Assembly: GCA_013822765.1 (NCBI GenBank)
Contig: PNKY01000013.1
Span: 1 to 64,000 of the forward strand
Source: Rhodospirillum sp.
Lineage (GTDB): Bacteria; Pseudomonadota; Alphaproteobacteria; Dongiales; Dongiaceae
Reading direction: 5' to 3'
Length of the DNA stretch: 64,000 nucleotides
Shown here: positions 10,813-18,895 of the stretch, piece after piece
Position numbering within the stretch: the stretch's first letter is position 1
Layout: every line of letters begins with the position of its first letter
Made by a program: the position numbers and the translations under genes
The notes under the pieces: model-generated
Databases searched by the model: none
The model's input: the letters and a program-made list of their open reading frames with translations, nothing else
What the model was told of the DNA's origin: nothing

Positions 10813-11859
10813 CTAGCCTCGCCGCAACGATACGACCTTCGGATCGGATGACGGATCGGCAGGATAGAGGCTGCGCGATGCCGGCGGCAACGTCGCCTCC
10901 CAGGTGCGGAAATCGGCAATCATCCGCTGCTCTTCCAGCAGCGGCAGCTCGGACATCGGCGGTAGTACGTGGCGCCAACTTGCAATGCCGGTGCTGTCGG
11001 CCACCAGCGATTTGACGGATGCAATGAACGGGCGGCGTGACAGCACCATGTCCGCGCCCAGGATCTGTTGGATGTGGCGGCGGCGCTCGAACAGGTTCGG
11101 CGCGTCGAACATCGCGCGCATCAGGCGCGGCATCACGTTGGCGAGGCCGCAGATGGTGCCGCGCCCGCCGCTGGCGAGCAGCTGCGGCACATGCATCTCG
11201 CTGCCGGTGAAGATGGAGAGGTGCGAGAAGCGCCGCATCAGCGCTTCGGTAAAATCCAGATCGCCGCCGCTATCTTTGATGCCGGCGATTTGCCCCGCAT
11301 AGCGCTCATCCAGCCGCCGGACGACGTTGGGTGTGACGGGCACACCGCAGATGTCGGGGAAGTGATATAGATAAAGGCGCAGATCAGGCCGCGCGATCGC
11401 GTCGATCACCGATGCGTAGAAGCGGAAGGCGCCATCGTCGGTGATGCCACCGCGATAGACGCAGGGCGGCATCAGCAGCAGACCGTCGACCTTCTGATCG
11501 ATCGCATGGCGCGACAGCGTGACGATGTCGGGGATCGACAGCGCGCCGGCCGATACGATGATCCGGTTTGCCGGTACGCCCGCCGCGATCACCTGCTCCA
11601 GAGTTGCCGTCCGATCCGCGACCGAGAACTCTGCGCCTTCGCCGGTCGTGCCAAACAGGGTCACGCCGTCGCAGCCGTCCCGCATCAGCTTGCGGCAGCG
11701 ATCCACCAGCAAAGCGGCGTCGGGTCGGAACGACTCCGTGATAGGCGTGGCGACCGCCACGACCAGGCAATCGCGCGCAGGAAGACCACTCAATGCCGGC
11801 TTGCTCCCCTGTTGAACAATCGTCTCCCAGCGCCCATCCGGTGCGCTCTGTAGGAGCAA
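10813..11859 (-). CDS. Second dihydrodipicolinate-synthase-family protein, C-terminally extended
   Basis: The 348-residue protein is longer than the usual 290-300. It shows 'LFGTTGEGAEFSVADR', 'LYLYHFPDICGVP' with the catalytic Tyr, and Lys195 in 'AGIKDSGGD', so the Schiff-base machinery is intact. The extra length is a 20-residue N-terminal segment and a roughly 35-residue C-terminal tail. It is transcribed divergently from the GntR gene, with a candidate operator between them, and probably forms an operon with the paralogue downstream. Two different aldolases in one locus suggest two steps or two substrates. Confidence 0.85.
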   Translation of the reverse strand: MLLQSAPDGRWETIVQQGSKPALSGLPARDCLVVAVATPITESFRPDAALLVDRCRKLMRDGCDGVTLFGTTGEGAEFSVADRTATLEQVIAAGVPANRIIVSAGALSIPDIVTLSRHAIDQKVDGLLLMPPCVYRGGITDDGAFRFYASVIDAIARPDLRLYLYHFPDICGVPVTPNVVRRLDERYAGQIAGIKDSGGDLDFTEALMRRFSHLSIFTGSEMHVPQLLASGGRGTICGLANVMPRLMRAMFDAPNLFERRRHIQQILGADMVLSRRPFIASVKSLVADSTGIASWRHVLPPMSELPLLEEQRMIADFRTWEATLPPASRSLYPADPSSDPKVVSLRRG

Positions 11860-11903
11860 CTTCCCGGCTGGGCGGCATGCTTGATCATGATCTGTGATTG
11901 TCG

Positions 11904-11919
11904 ATTGTCAACAATTGAC
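11904..11919. promoter_or_regulatory. Candidate GntR operator in the divergent promoter
   Basis: The sequence ATTGTCAACAATTGAC contains two overlapping inverted repeats: ATTGT-CA-ACAAT and GTCAA-CAA-TTGAC. It lies in the 79-bp gap between the divergent aldolase and GntR genes. Its reverse complement shares TGTTGACAAT with the promoter of the second GntR gene (41419-41428). Binding by the adjacent FCD-type regulator is inferred from position and symmetry. Confidence 0.45.
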
Positions 11920-11938
11920 TTGACGATGACCGGCGGCG

Positions 11939-12766
11939 ATGGGAGCATTTCCGCAACAAACGGAGATGGTCCAGGCGACCATCGAAAATACCGCAAGCGC
12001 GGTGACATGGCGGGAAACAGGGGTGAAATCAGCGCGATCCGTGAAGGTCGACCGACGCTCGCTCGATTGGCGCGCCGCCGATGTCCTGCGCGAACAGATC
12101 CTGAGCGGCAAGCTGGTGCCCGGCCAGCGCATCACCGAAACCGCCTTGGCGGCACAGTTGGAAGTCAGCCGCGGCACGCTGCGGGCCGCACTGCGCGCAT
12201 TGGCGCATGAGGGGCTGATCCAGCAGGTCGCCTACACCAAGTGGATGTTGCCGGAATTCTCCAACTCCGACGCGTGGGAACTCTACACGCTGCGCGGCAC
12301 GCTGGAGGGGATGGCGGCGCGTCTGGCGGCGCAACACCGGACACCGGCGTGCGTGCTCGCGCTCGAGGCAGCATTCGAGCGTCTGGTTGCAGCGGTCAAG
12401 TCGAAGCGTCACGCCAGGGTCGCCGATGCCGATCTTGCCCTTCACAAGACGATCGTCGAGATCACGGGGCATCAGCGGCTGATCGACCAGTATCACCTGC
12501 TTGAGCAGCAGGTGCGGCACTACATCGTCTGCTCCAATGCCCTGATCATGGATCTCAACCAGATCGTCTCGGAGCACGAGCCGATCGTGCAGGCCATCAT
12601 CGTCGGCAACGCGGAAGCAGCCGAGACGCTGGCGCGCGACCACAATGCGCCCGAGGTCGAGCGCGCTGCCGCGGCCATGGCGCAGGAGCAGGCCGGGCAC
12701 GCGGTGGAACCGCCGCCGGCAAAGCAGAAGGGGAGATCGCCCGCGCGGCAATCCAAAGCCGCGTGA
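11939..12766 (+). CDS. GntR-family transcriptional regulator, FCD subfamily
   Basis: The 275-residue protein has a winged helix at about 38-105 ('LREQILSGKLVPGQRITE', 'LEVSRGTLRAALRALAHEGL') and an all-helical FCD ligand domain at about 112-245 ('HKTIVEITGHQRLIDQ'). The N-terminus before residue 30 looks disordered, so a start further in is possible. FCD regulators usually repress catabolic operons and are released by an organic-acid ligand. It stands between the divergent aldolases and the TRAP operon and probably controls both. The Lys/Arg-rich C-terminal tail is unusual. Confidence 0.88.
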   Translation: MGAFPQQTEMVQATIENTASAVTWRETGVKSARSVKVDRRSLDWRAADVLREQILSGKLVPGQRITETALAAQLEVSRGTLRAALRALAHEGLIQQVAYTKWMLPEFSNSDAWELYTLRGTLEGMAARLAAQHRTPACVLALEAAFERLVAAVKSKRHARVADADLALHKTIVEITGHQRLIDQYHLLEQQVRHYIVCSNALIMDLNQIVSEHEPIVQAIIVGNAEAAETLARDHNAPEVERAAAAMAQEQAGHAVEPPPAKQKGRSPARQSKAA

Positions 12767-12815
12767 CGACAAAGGTCAAGAAAACGGCATAACAACTGCA
12801 ACAAGGGAGGTTGGC

Positions 12816-13838
12816 ATGACATCCAGACTCATCGGCAAGGCGTTCAACCGCCGTGCGGTGTTGGCAGGAGGCGCGGCTGCGCTCTCCATGCCGTTCATCA
12901 TCAAGTCGAGCTATGCGGACGCCAAGCCGTTCCGCATCTCGCTGCCCGGCAACGAAGAGGAATGGCAGGCGAAGAACCTGCAGGCCTTCAAGGCTGCGCT
13001 CGACAAGAGCTCGCCGGGGCAGTTCGACGTGCAGATCCACTATAATGGCACGCTGTTCGGCCAAGGCACCGAGATCGAAGCGATGCAGCGCGGAAACCTG
13101 GAAGTGGGCATGGTGTCGCCGCAGGACATCGCCGCCCTCATTCCGGAATACTCGGTGTTCACCACCGGCTACTTGATGCGCGATCCTGCGCATCTCGACG
13201 CCGTCTATGACGGCGACATCGGCGCCGAATACAAGGCAAAGATCGAGAAGGACGTCGGCATCACGCTGGTGAAGAGCCAGTATCTCGGCACGCGCCACGT
13301 CATCCTGCGTGAAGTGAAGGAGGTCGCCAAGCCGGCCGACCTGGCGGGCCTGAAGCTGCGCATGCCAGGATCGGAAGCATGGCAGTTTCTCGGCAATTCG
13401 CTCGGCGCCAACGCGACACCGCTGGCGTTCGAGGAGGTGTATCTGGCGATGCAGACCGGCACCATCGACGGGCTCGAGAACCCGTTGCCGGACGCGATGG
13501 CGGCCAAGTTCTACGAGGTCTCCAAGCAGATCGTGCTGACCTCGCATATGGTGGCGAACACCTTCTTCGCGGTGGCAAGCGAGTACTGGAATGCCCTAAG
13601 CGATGAGCAGCGCGCCGCCATCACCGCCGCCGAGGTGGAAGGCAAGGCGGTCAATGACGCTGGCGTCGTCGCGACAGAGAAGGATGCGGTGGCGTTCATG
13701 GAAGGCAAGGGGCTGAAGGTCACGACGCCGGACGTCGCGGCGTTCCGCGCCCAGGTGCTGGACAAGTTCGTCAATTCCGACTTCTCCAAGAACTGGCCGG
13801 CAGGCATGCTCGACCGCATCAAAGCGGCCGGCGCCTGA
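12816..13838 (+). CDS. TRAP transporter solute-binding protein, DctP family
   Basis: I chose the ATG at 12816 because it follows an aagggagg ribosome-binding site and gives a clean export signal. The signal 'NRRAVLAGGAAALSMPFI' has a twin-arginine-like start, so Tat export is possible. The 340-residue protein shows DctP features: 'LPGNEEEWQAKNLQAFK', 'GTEIEAMQRGNLEVGM', 'LRMPGSEAWQFLGNSLGA' and 'VYLAMQTGTIDGLENP', which includes the conserved Arg that binds the ligand carboxylate. It binds an organic acid in the periplasm for the DctQM permease encoded next. Confidence 0.92.
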   Translation: MTSRLIGKAFNRRAVLAGGAAALSMPFIIKSSYADAKPFRISLPGNEEEWQAKNLQAFKAALDKSSPGQFDVQIHYNGTLFGQGTEIEAMQRGNLEVGMVSPQDIAALIPEYSVFTTGYLMRDPAHLDAVYDGDIGAEYKAKIEKDVGITLVKSQYLGTRHVILREVKEVAKPADLAGLKLRMPGSEAWQFLGNSLGANATPLAFEEVYLAMQTGTIDGLENPLPDAMAAKFYEVSKQIVLTSHMVANTFFAVASEYWNALSDEQRAAITAAEVEGKAVNDAGVVATEKDAVAFMEGKGLKVTTPDVAAFRAQVLDKFVNSDFSKNWPAGMLDRIKAAGA

Positions 13839-13876
13839 GCCATGCACCGAGCTTGGCGCTCAAGGACATCACGGTG

Positions 13877-14356
13877 ATGACGAACCTTGGCGCCAAGCTC
13901 AAGCGCGGCGCCGAACTGATCGCGGCGGCATCGTTCGCCCTCATGTTCGGCGCTTTCATGATTCAGATCGTCAGCCGGTACATCTTCAATGCGCCGGTAT
14001 CCTGGTCGCTGGAAATCTGCTCCATCGGCTATATCTGGATCGTGTTCTTTACATCGAATGTGTTGCTGACCGAGCGCCAGCACATCGTGTTCGACGTGCT
14101 GTATCAGAAGTTTCCGCCGCCGCAGCGGCGCGCCTTGGCGGTGCTGTTGACCGCCACGCTCGGCATCATCTTCCTGGCCGCGCTTCCCGTCATCCTGGAA
14201 TATCTGTCCTTCCTCGGGCGGCGCAAGACCATGATCCTGCGCCTGCCGATGGACATCGTCTATTCCTGCTTCGGCATTTTCATGATCGCCGTGGTGGTTG
14301 GCGCCGCGGTGCGCCTGAAGCGCCTGTTCGGCGCCGACTGGCGGCGGCACCTCTGA
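13877..14356 (+). CDS. TRAP transporter small permease, DctQ family
   Basis: I prefer the ATG at 13877 (159 residues), which has aagga 10 bp upstream; a TTG at 13853 would add eight residues. Four hydrophobic segments are visible, starting 'LIAAASFALMFGAFMIQIV'. The conserved 'SRYIFNAPVSWSLEICSIGYIW' region is typical of DctQ, which docks onto DctM. It is read between dctP (38-bp gap) and dctM (10-bp gap) in one operon. Confidence 0.88.
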   Translation: MTNLGAKLKRGAELIAAASFALMFGAFMIQIVSRYIFNAPVSWSLEICSIGYIWIVFFTSNVLLTERQHIVFDVLYQKFPPPQRRALAVLLTATLGIIFLAALPVILEYLSFLGRRKTMILRLPMDIVYSCFGIFMIAVVVGAAVRLKRLFGADWRRHL

Positions 14357-14366
14357 AAGCCCGCTC

Positions 14367-15677
14367 ATGAGTTTCGCCGCATATCTGATGTTCGGGCTGT
14401 TCTTCCTGTGGTCGTTCCTCGGCATGCCGATCGGGCACGCTATGCTGGCTGCCGCGTTCGTCTACCTGTTCGTGACCGGCCAGGATATCGCGATCGCGGC
14501 GAGCCAGAGCCTGAATGGCCTGTTCTCGAGCTTCGTGCTGATGTCGGTGCCGCTGTTCATCCTGTCCGCCGACATCATGAACGCCAGCAAGATCACGGAT
14601 CGGCTGTTCGAGTTCGCCAATCTGCTGGTCGGCCGCCTGCGCGGTGGGTTGGCGCACGTCAACATCGTGGCCAGCATGATCTTCTCCGGCATGAGCGGCA
14701 GTGCGCTCGCCGATGCCGCCGGTCCCGGCAAGTTGGAAGTCGATATGATGATCAAGGCCGGCTACAAGCCCGGCTTTGCCGGCGCGCTGAGCGCGACGTC
14801 GGCGATCATCGGGCCGATCATCCCGCCCTCCATCCCGATGGTGATCTACGGCGTCGTCTCGAACACGTCGATCGGCTATCTGTTTATTGCCGGCGTGATT
14901 CCAGGACTGCTGCTGGGCTTCGCGCAGATGGGCGTGGTCGCCGCCATCGCCAAGCGACGAAACTTCCCGACCGAGCCGCCGCCAACTCGGCGGCAGGCGG
15001 TCGAAACCGTCAAGACCGCGCTGCCTGCCTTGTTCCTGCCCGTCATCATGCTGGGCGGCATCTACAGCGGCGCCGTGACGCCGACCGAGGCAGCGGCGGT
15101 GGCTGCCTTCTATGCGCTGCTGCTGGCAACCTTGTGGTACCGCTCGCTAAACGTCCGAGGTTTCGTCCAGGTCCTGATCGACTCGGCGCGATCCACTGCC
15201 GTGGTCGCCATCACCATCGCGGGCGCGTTGGTGATGAACTGGGTGGTTGCGGCGGAGCAGATCCCCTCGGCGATGGGCGCCTGGATGATCTCGCTCGACA
15301 TGTCGCCGGCGATGTTCCTGCTGATCGTGAATTTGCTGTTCCTGGTGCTCGGCGCCTTCCTCGACACCATGCTCATGCTGCTGATCATCGTGCCGATGCT
15401 GATGCCGACCGTGCATGCTCTGGGCATTGATCCGGTGCATTTCGGCGTGACCGCGATCGTCAACATGATGATAGGCCTGGTGACCCCGCCGATGGGCGAG
15501 CTGGTGTTCCTGATCGCCGGCGTATCCGGCGTCTCGGTCGCAGCGATCACCAAAGAGATTTGGATTTTCCTCGTCGTGCTGATCGCGTTGTTGTTTGTTC
15601 TTGTCTATGTCCCTGAATTGACCTTGTGGCTGCCGGAACAGATGGGCTATCAGCCCGTCGCGGCACCCGCGACCTAG
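14367..15677 (+). CDS. TRAP transporter large permease, DctM family
   Basis: The 436-residue, roughly 12-helix permease shows the DctM hallmarks 'FSGMSGSALADAAGPG' near residue 110, 'SAIIGPIIPPSIPMVIYG' near 145, and 'VTPPMGELVFLIAGVSG' near 380. It carries the Na+-coupled transport path for the ligand bound by the DctP protein. No residue in these motifs departs from the family. The aldehyde dehydrogenase gene follows after 11 bp. Confidence 0.93.
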   Translation: MSFAAYLMFGLFFLWSFLGMPIGHAMLAAAFVYLFVTGQDIAIAASQSLNGLFSSFVLMSVPLFILSADIMNASKITDRLFEFANLLVGRLRGGLAHVNIVASMIFSGMSGSALADAAGPGKLEVDMMIKAGYKPGFAGALSATSAIIGPIIPPSIPMVIYGVVSNTSIGYLFIAGVIPGLLLGFAQMGVVAAIAKRRNFPTEPPPTRRQAVETVKTALPALFLPVIMLGGIYSGAVTPTEAAAVAAFYALLLATLWYRSLNVRGFVQVLIDSARSTAVVAITIAGALVMNWVVAAEQIPSAMGAWMISLDMSPAMFLLIVNLLFLVLGAFLDTMLMLLIIVPMLMPTVHALGIDPVHFGVTAIVNMMIGLVTPPMGELVFLIAGVSGVSVAAITKEIWIFLVVLIALLFVLVYVPELTLWLPEQMGYQPVAAPAT

Positions 15678-15688
15678 GAGAGATATCG

Positions 15689-17158
15689 ATGCCTGCCATG
15701 AAGGATATGGTGAACGGCGTTCCGCGCTATCGCCACTTCATTAACGGTCAGTGGACCGACTCCACGGTCAAGGAGTGGATCGAGGTTGAGAACCCCGCGA
15801 CAGGCGCGGTGATCGCGACGGTTCCCAAAGGTGGCGCCGATGACGCCGATCGAGCGCTGGTCGCCGCGGCCGCAGCCCAACCGGCCTGGGAGGCGCTGCC
15901 ACCGATCGAACGCGCCAAGCTGCTGATCGGCCTGTCGCGCCTCATCCTCGAGAACCGGGACAGGCTGGCGCGGCTGGTGGTGGCGGAGCAGGGCAAGCCG
16001 CTGACCGAGGCGCGCGGCGAGATCGAAGGCACCGCGCTCTACCTGACCTATGCTGCGGAGGAAGCGCGGCGCATCACCGGCGACATTATTCCATCCGACA
16101 ACACCGACGAGCAGGTCTGGATCCAGCGCGTCGCTCATGGCGTAGCGGTCGGCTTGACCGCCTGGAACTACCCGGCGGCGCTGACCACTCGCAAGATGGG
16201 GCCGGCATTGCTGGCCGGCAACACCATCGTCATCAAGTCCCATGAAGGGACGCCACTCTCGGCGTTCGAGATCGCACAACTATCCACCCAGCTGGATTTC
16301 CCGCCGGGTGTGATCAACGTGGTGAGCGGCACCGGCGAGGGGCTGGGCGCCGCGCTGGTCAAGCATCCGATCCCGCGCCTGATCACGCTGACCGGCAGCG
16401 TGCGGGCAGGCAAGGAGATCTTCCGGTCCGCCGCCGACGACCTCAAGATCCTGCGCCTGGAACTCGGCGGCAAGGCGCCCTTCATCGTGGCGGAAGATGC
16501 CGACATCGGCGCCGCGGTGAAGGCGGCGATCGCCTCGCGCTTCGAGAATTGCGGCCAGATCTGCATTTGCAACGAGCGGATGTACGTGCACGAGCGGGTG
16601 GCCGACGAGTTCACCGAGAAATTCGTGCGGGCGGTGAAGGCCCTGAAAGTCGGCGATCCGCTCACCATGGTCGATGTTGGCCCCAAGTTCAGCGGTCCGG
16701 AGCTGGACAAGGTCGAGCGCATGGTGAAAGCGGCGACGTCCGCCGGCGCCAAAGTGCTGACCGGCGGCAACCGCCTGACCGAGGGCGAGTTCGCGCGCGG
16801 CCATTGGTTCGAGCCGACCGTGCTGACCGCCGTCGACAACCGCATGCCGATCATGCAGGACGAGGTGTTCGGTCCCGTCATCCCGCTCATGACCGTGACC
16901 GACTTCGACGAGGGCCTGCGCCTCGCCAACGAGTCGCGCTATGGACTGTCGGCCTATGTCTTCACCAAGGACATGCGCCGCCTGATGCGGCTGGTGCGCG
17001 AGCTGAAGTTCGGCGAGATCTATGTCAACAGGCCCGGCGGCGACGCCGTCCACGCGCACCATGCAGGATTGCGCCACAGCGGCATCGGCGGCGAGGACGG
17101 CAAGTACGGCCTCGATGCCTATTTCCAGAAGAAGACCATCTACGTGAACTTCGCGTGA
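15689..17158 (+). CDS. NAD-dependent aldehyde dehydrogenase, AldA-like
   Basis: Start at 15689 follows an aggagag ribosome-binding site and gives 489 residues. The catalytic Cys292 is in 'NCGQICICNERMYV' and the general base Glu258 in 'LRLELGGKAPFIV'. The C-terminus 'HHAGLRHSGIGGEDGKYGL' strongly recalls E. coli AldA (lactaldehyde/glycolaldehyde dehydrogenase). As the last gene of the TRAP operon it probably oxidises the aldehyde released by one of the two DHDPS-family aldolases. The exact aldehyde is not known. Confidence 0.92.
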   Translation: MPAMKDMVNGVPRYRHFINGQWTDSTVKEWIEVENPATGAVIATVPKGGADDADRALVAAAAAQPAWEALPPIERAKLLIGLSRLILENRDRLARLVVAEQGKPLTEARGEIEGTALYLTYAAEEARRITGDIIPSDNTDEQVWIQRVAHGVAVGLTAWNYPAALTTRKMGPALLAGNTIVIKSHEGTPLSAFEIAQLSTQLDFPPGVINVVSGTGEGLGAALVKHPIPRLITLTGSVRAGKEIFRSAADDLKILRLELGGKAPFIVAEDADIGAAVKAAIASRFENCGQICICNERMYVHERVADEFTEKFVRAVKALKVGDPLTMVDVGPKFSGPELDKVERMVKAATSAGAKVLTGGNRLTEGEFARGHWFEPTVLTAVDNRMPIMQDEVFGPVIPLMTVTDFDEGLRLANESRYGLSAYVFTKDMRRLMRLVRELKFGEIYVNRPGGDAVHAHHAGLRHSGIGGEDGKYGLDAYFQKKTIYVNFA

Positions 17159-17260
17159 TAGGCTGACGGTCGGCGGACCCCAGGAGCAACCAGCCCCTGT
17201 GCTGCGGGGCCGGCGCACCAGGCGCCACCTGATGGGCTATGGCGAGGATGAGTTCGCACC

Positions 17261-17977
17261 TTGGCATCTCGACGCAACGTTGTGACCCAATGGCCTCCTG
17301 ACAACAACCTCTGGGCCGCCCTCGCCGGCACGCTGTGCCGTACGCGCGCCCATCTTGCTGGCATGCGCCGCATCGCGAGTTGGGATGAACTCCGAAGCCG
17401 TCTGGGCGAGCCGAAGGCCATCCTTTGCCTCGGCAATGGTCCGTCGTCGGAGGGGACCGGCATCGAGAGTGCCGGGTTCGACTGCCTGTTTCGTGTCAAC
17501 TGGATCTGGAGCGACCGAAGCATTCATCGCGATCCGAACGTGGTGTTCACCGCCGACCTCGATGCGCCGCCGGGACCCGCCGTGCCGATCGTCTGTTTTC
17601 CGACCCGCCAGGATGCGAACCTCATCCTCGAGAGCTATGCGCGGCGGAGGATCGCCACACGCACGGAGTATCTGGTTTTCCCCGAGCTTGCATCGCCATT
17701 CAGTGATCGGACCTGGTCCCACCGGCCAACGAATGGCGCGCTGATGGTCGCGGCGGCCGCGCTGCTCCGGCCAGCCCGGCTGATCATTGCCGGCATCGAC
17801 CTCTACCTTCATCCGGACGGCAAATACCCAGGCGCAACCGATGAACCGAACGAATACGACGCGATGCACGACCGTAGTATCGACCTGGCGTTCATTCGCG
17901 TTGTGCTGGACCGCTTCGGCGGCGACATTGACATTCGGAGTCAACAGCTGCGGACTGCTTTGGCGGCCGGGCGCTGA
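17261..17977 (+). CDS. Putative glycosyltransferase, GT29/sialyltransferase-like
   Basis: The 238-residue frame opens with TTG at 17261. A GTG at 17282 or ATG at 17363 are alternatives, so the start is uncertain. Two stretches resemble sialylmotifs L and S: 'AILCLGNGPSSEGTGIESAG' followed by 'FDCLFRVNW', and 'RPTNGALMVAAAALLRPARL' followed by 'IIAGIDLY'. No signal peptide or membrane helix is seen, so a cytoplasmic enzyme acting on a sugar or glycolipid is suggested. The match is motif-level only; it may be an unrelated Rossmann-like protein. The methyltransferase gene follows after 23 bp in the same direction. Confidence 0.6.
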   Translation: MASRRNVVTQWPPDNNLWAALAGTLCRTRAHLAGMRRIASWDELRSRLGEPKAILCLGNGPSSEGTGIESAGFDCLFRVNWIWSDRSIHRDPNVVFTADLDAPPGPAVPIVCFPTRQDANLILESYARRRIATRTEYLVFPELASPFSDRTWSHRPTNGALMVAAAALLRPARLIIAGIDLYLHPDGKYPGATDEPNEYDAMHDRSIDLAFIRVVLDRFGGDIDIRSQQLRTALAAGR

Positions 17978-18000
17978 GCAGCTTCCGCGATGATGGGGAG

Positions 18001-18771
18001 ATGTTCATGCAATATGCCAAGGACTTCACCGATGCCCTGCAGTTCATGTGGGGCGAAGGCTTCCTGTCTCCAGGCGGACCTGACGAAGTGGCCGAGATGG
18101 TGGCCGGAATCGAATTGACCGGCAAACGGGTTCTCGACATCGGCTCGGGCCTGGGTGGCGTCGATATCCTGCTCGCGACCGATCATGGGGCGGCTGAGGT
18201 CATCGGCGTCGACGTCGAACCGCAGTTGGTGGAATCCGCCCGCGCTCTGATTGCGGCCAGGGGATTGACGGAACGCGTCACGTTTCAGCTGGTCGAGCCT
18301 GGTGCGCTGCCTTTCTCCGATGCGAGTTTCGACGTTGTATTCTCGAAGGATGCCATGGTGCATGTCGAGGACAAGGCCGCGCTCTATGCCGAAGTGCTCC
18401 GCGTGCTGAAGCCGCGCGGCTGGTTCACGGCGGCGGATTGGCTGTGGGCCGAGGACGCGGGCAAGAGCGCGGTGGTCGAAGCCTGGCTGTCGATGGGACC
18501 GCTCAAGTTCGCGTTTACGCCGCCTGCTGTCGCGCTGCGGGCCATGATCAACGCGGGCTTTGCGGAGCGGCGCGTGACTGATGTCCGCCGACGCCTGCAA
18601 CAATCCAACCGTAAAGAGATCGAGGTACTGGAAGGGCCAGCACGCCAGCGGCTCGCAGCGATCGTGGGCGAGACGATGGCCAGCAACCGGCTGGCCAGCG
18701 CCAAAGGCCGGCAAGGCGCCCTTGATTCCGGAGACCTCATCCCGAGCCATCTGCGGGGCCGCCGGCCATAG
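18001..18771 (+). CDS. SAM-dependent methyltransferase, phosphoethanolamine N-methyltransferase-like
   Basis: The 256-residue class I methyltransferase has motif I 'VLDIGSGLGGVDILLA', motif II 'VIGVDVEPQLVESAR', and 'VVFSKDAMVHVEDKAALY' followed by 'VLRVLKPRGWF'. The SKDAMVHVEDK stretch resembles the second methyltransferase domain of plant phosphoethanolamine methyltransferases, but that is a family hint, not a substrate assignment. An ATG four bases into a ggggag context starts the gene. The neighbouring glycosyltransferase-like gene suggests they may modify the same molecule. Confidence 0.82.
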   Translation: MFMQYAKDFTDALQFMWGEGFLSPGGPDEVAEMVAGIELTGKRVLDIGSGLGGVDILLATDHGAAEVIGVDVEPQLVESARALIAARGLTERVTFQLVEPGALPFSDASFDVVFSKDAMVHVEDKAALYAEVLRVLKPRGWFTAADWLWAEDAGKSAVVEAWLSMGPLKFAFTPPAVALRAMINAGFAERRVTDVRRRLQQSNRKEIEVLEGPARQRLAAIVGETMASNRLASAKGRQGALDSGDLIPSHLRGRRP

Positions 18772-18801
18772 CAACGTGCCGCGACAGTCGCCCGAGGGAC
18801 T

Positions 18802-18822
18802 TGTGATCACAGCAATTGTGAT
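18802..18822 (+). promoter_or_regulatory. Operator copy 1: TGTGATCACA-N5-TGTGAT
   Basis: The perfect palindrome TGTGATCACA (18802-18811) is followed, after five bases, by TGTGAT (18817-18822). The spacing is the same as at 32871-32891. It lies 73 bp before the start of the hydantoinase B gene and is the likely operator of that seven-gene operon. The regulator is inferred to be the GntR protein at 29570-30286. Confidence 0.6.
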
Positions 18823-18895
18823 TTAGAGTTGGCGAAAGCTGTGCGATGGGGGAGGCTGCCCATCCGCATCAATGGTTGCTCGCAGGGAGAGCGGC

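Noticed and set aside
17159..17260. GC-rich inverted repeats after the aldehyde dehydrogenase gene as a terminator
   Set aside because: Stems are short and no T-run follows; not distinguishable from background.
18802..18811. TGTGATCACA as a CRP-type site
   Set aside because: CRP sites need about six bases between TGTGA and TCACA; here the spacing is zero, and the three copies lie by a GntR gene.
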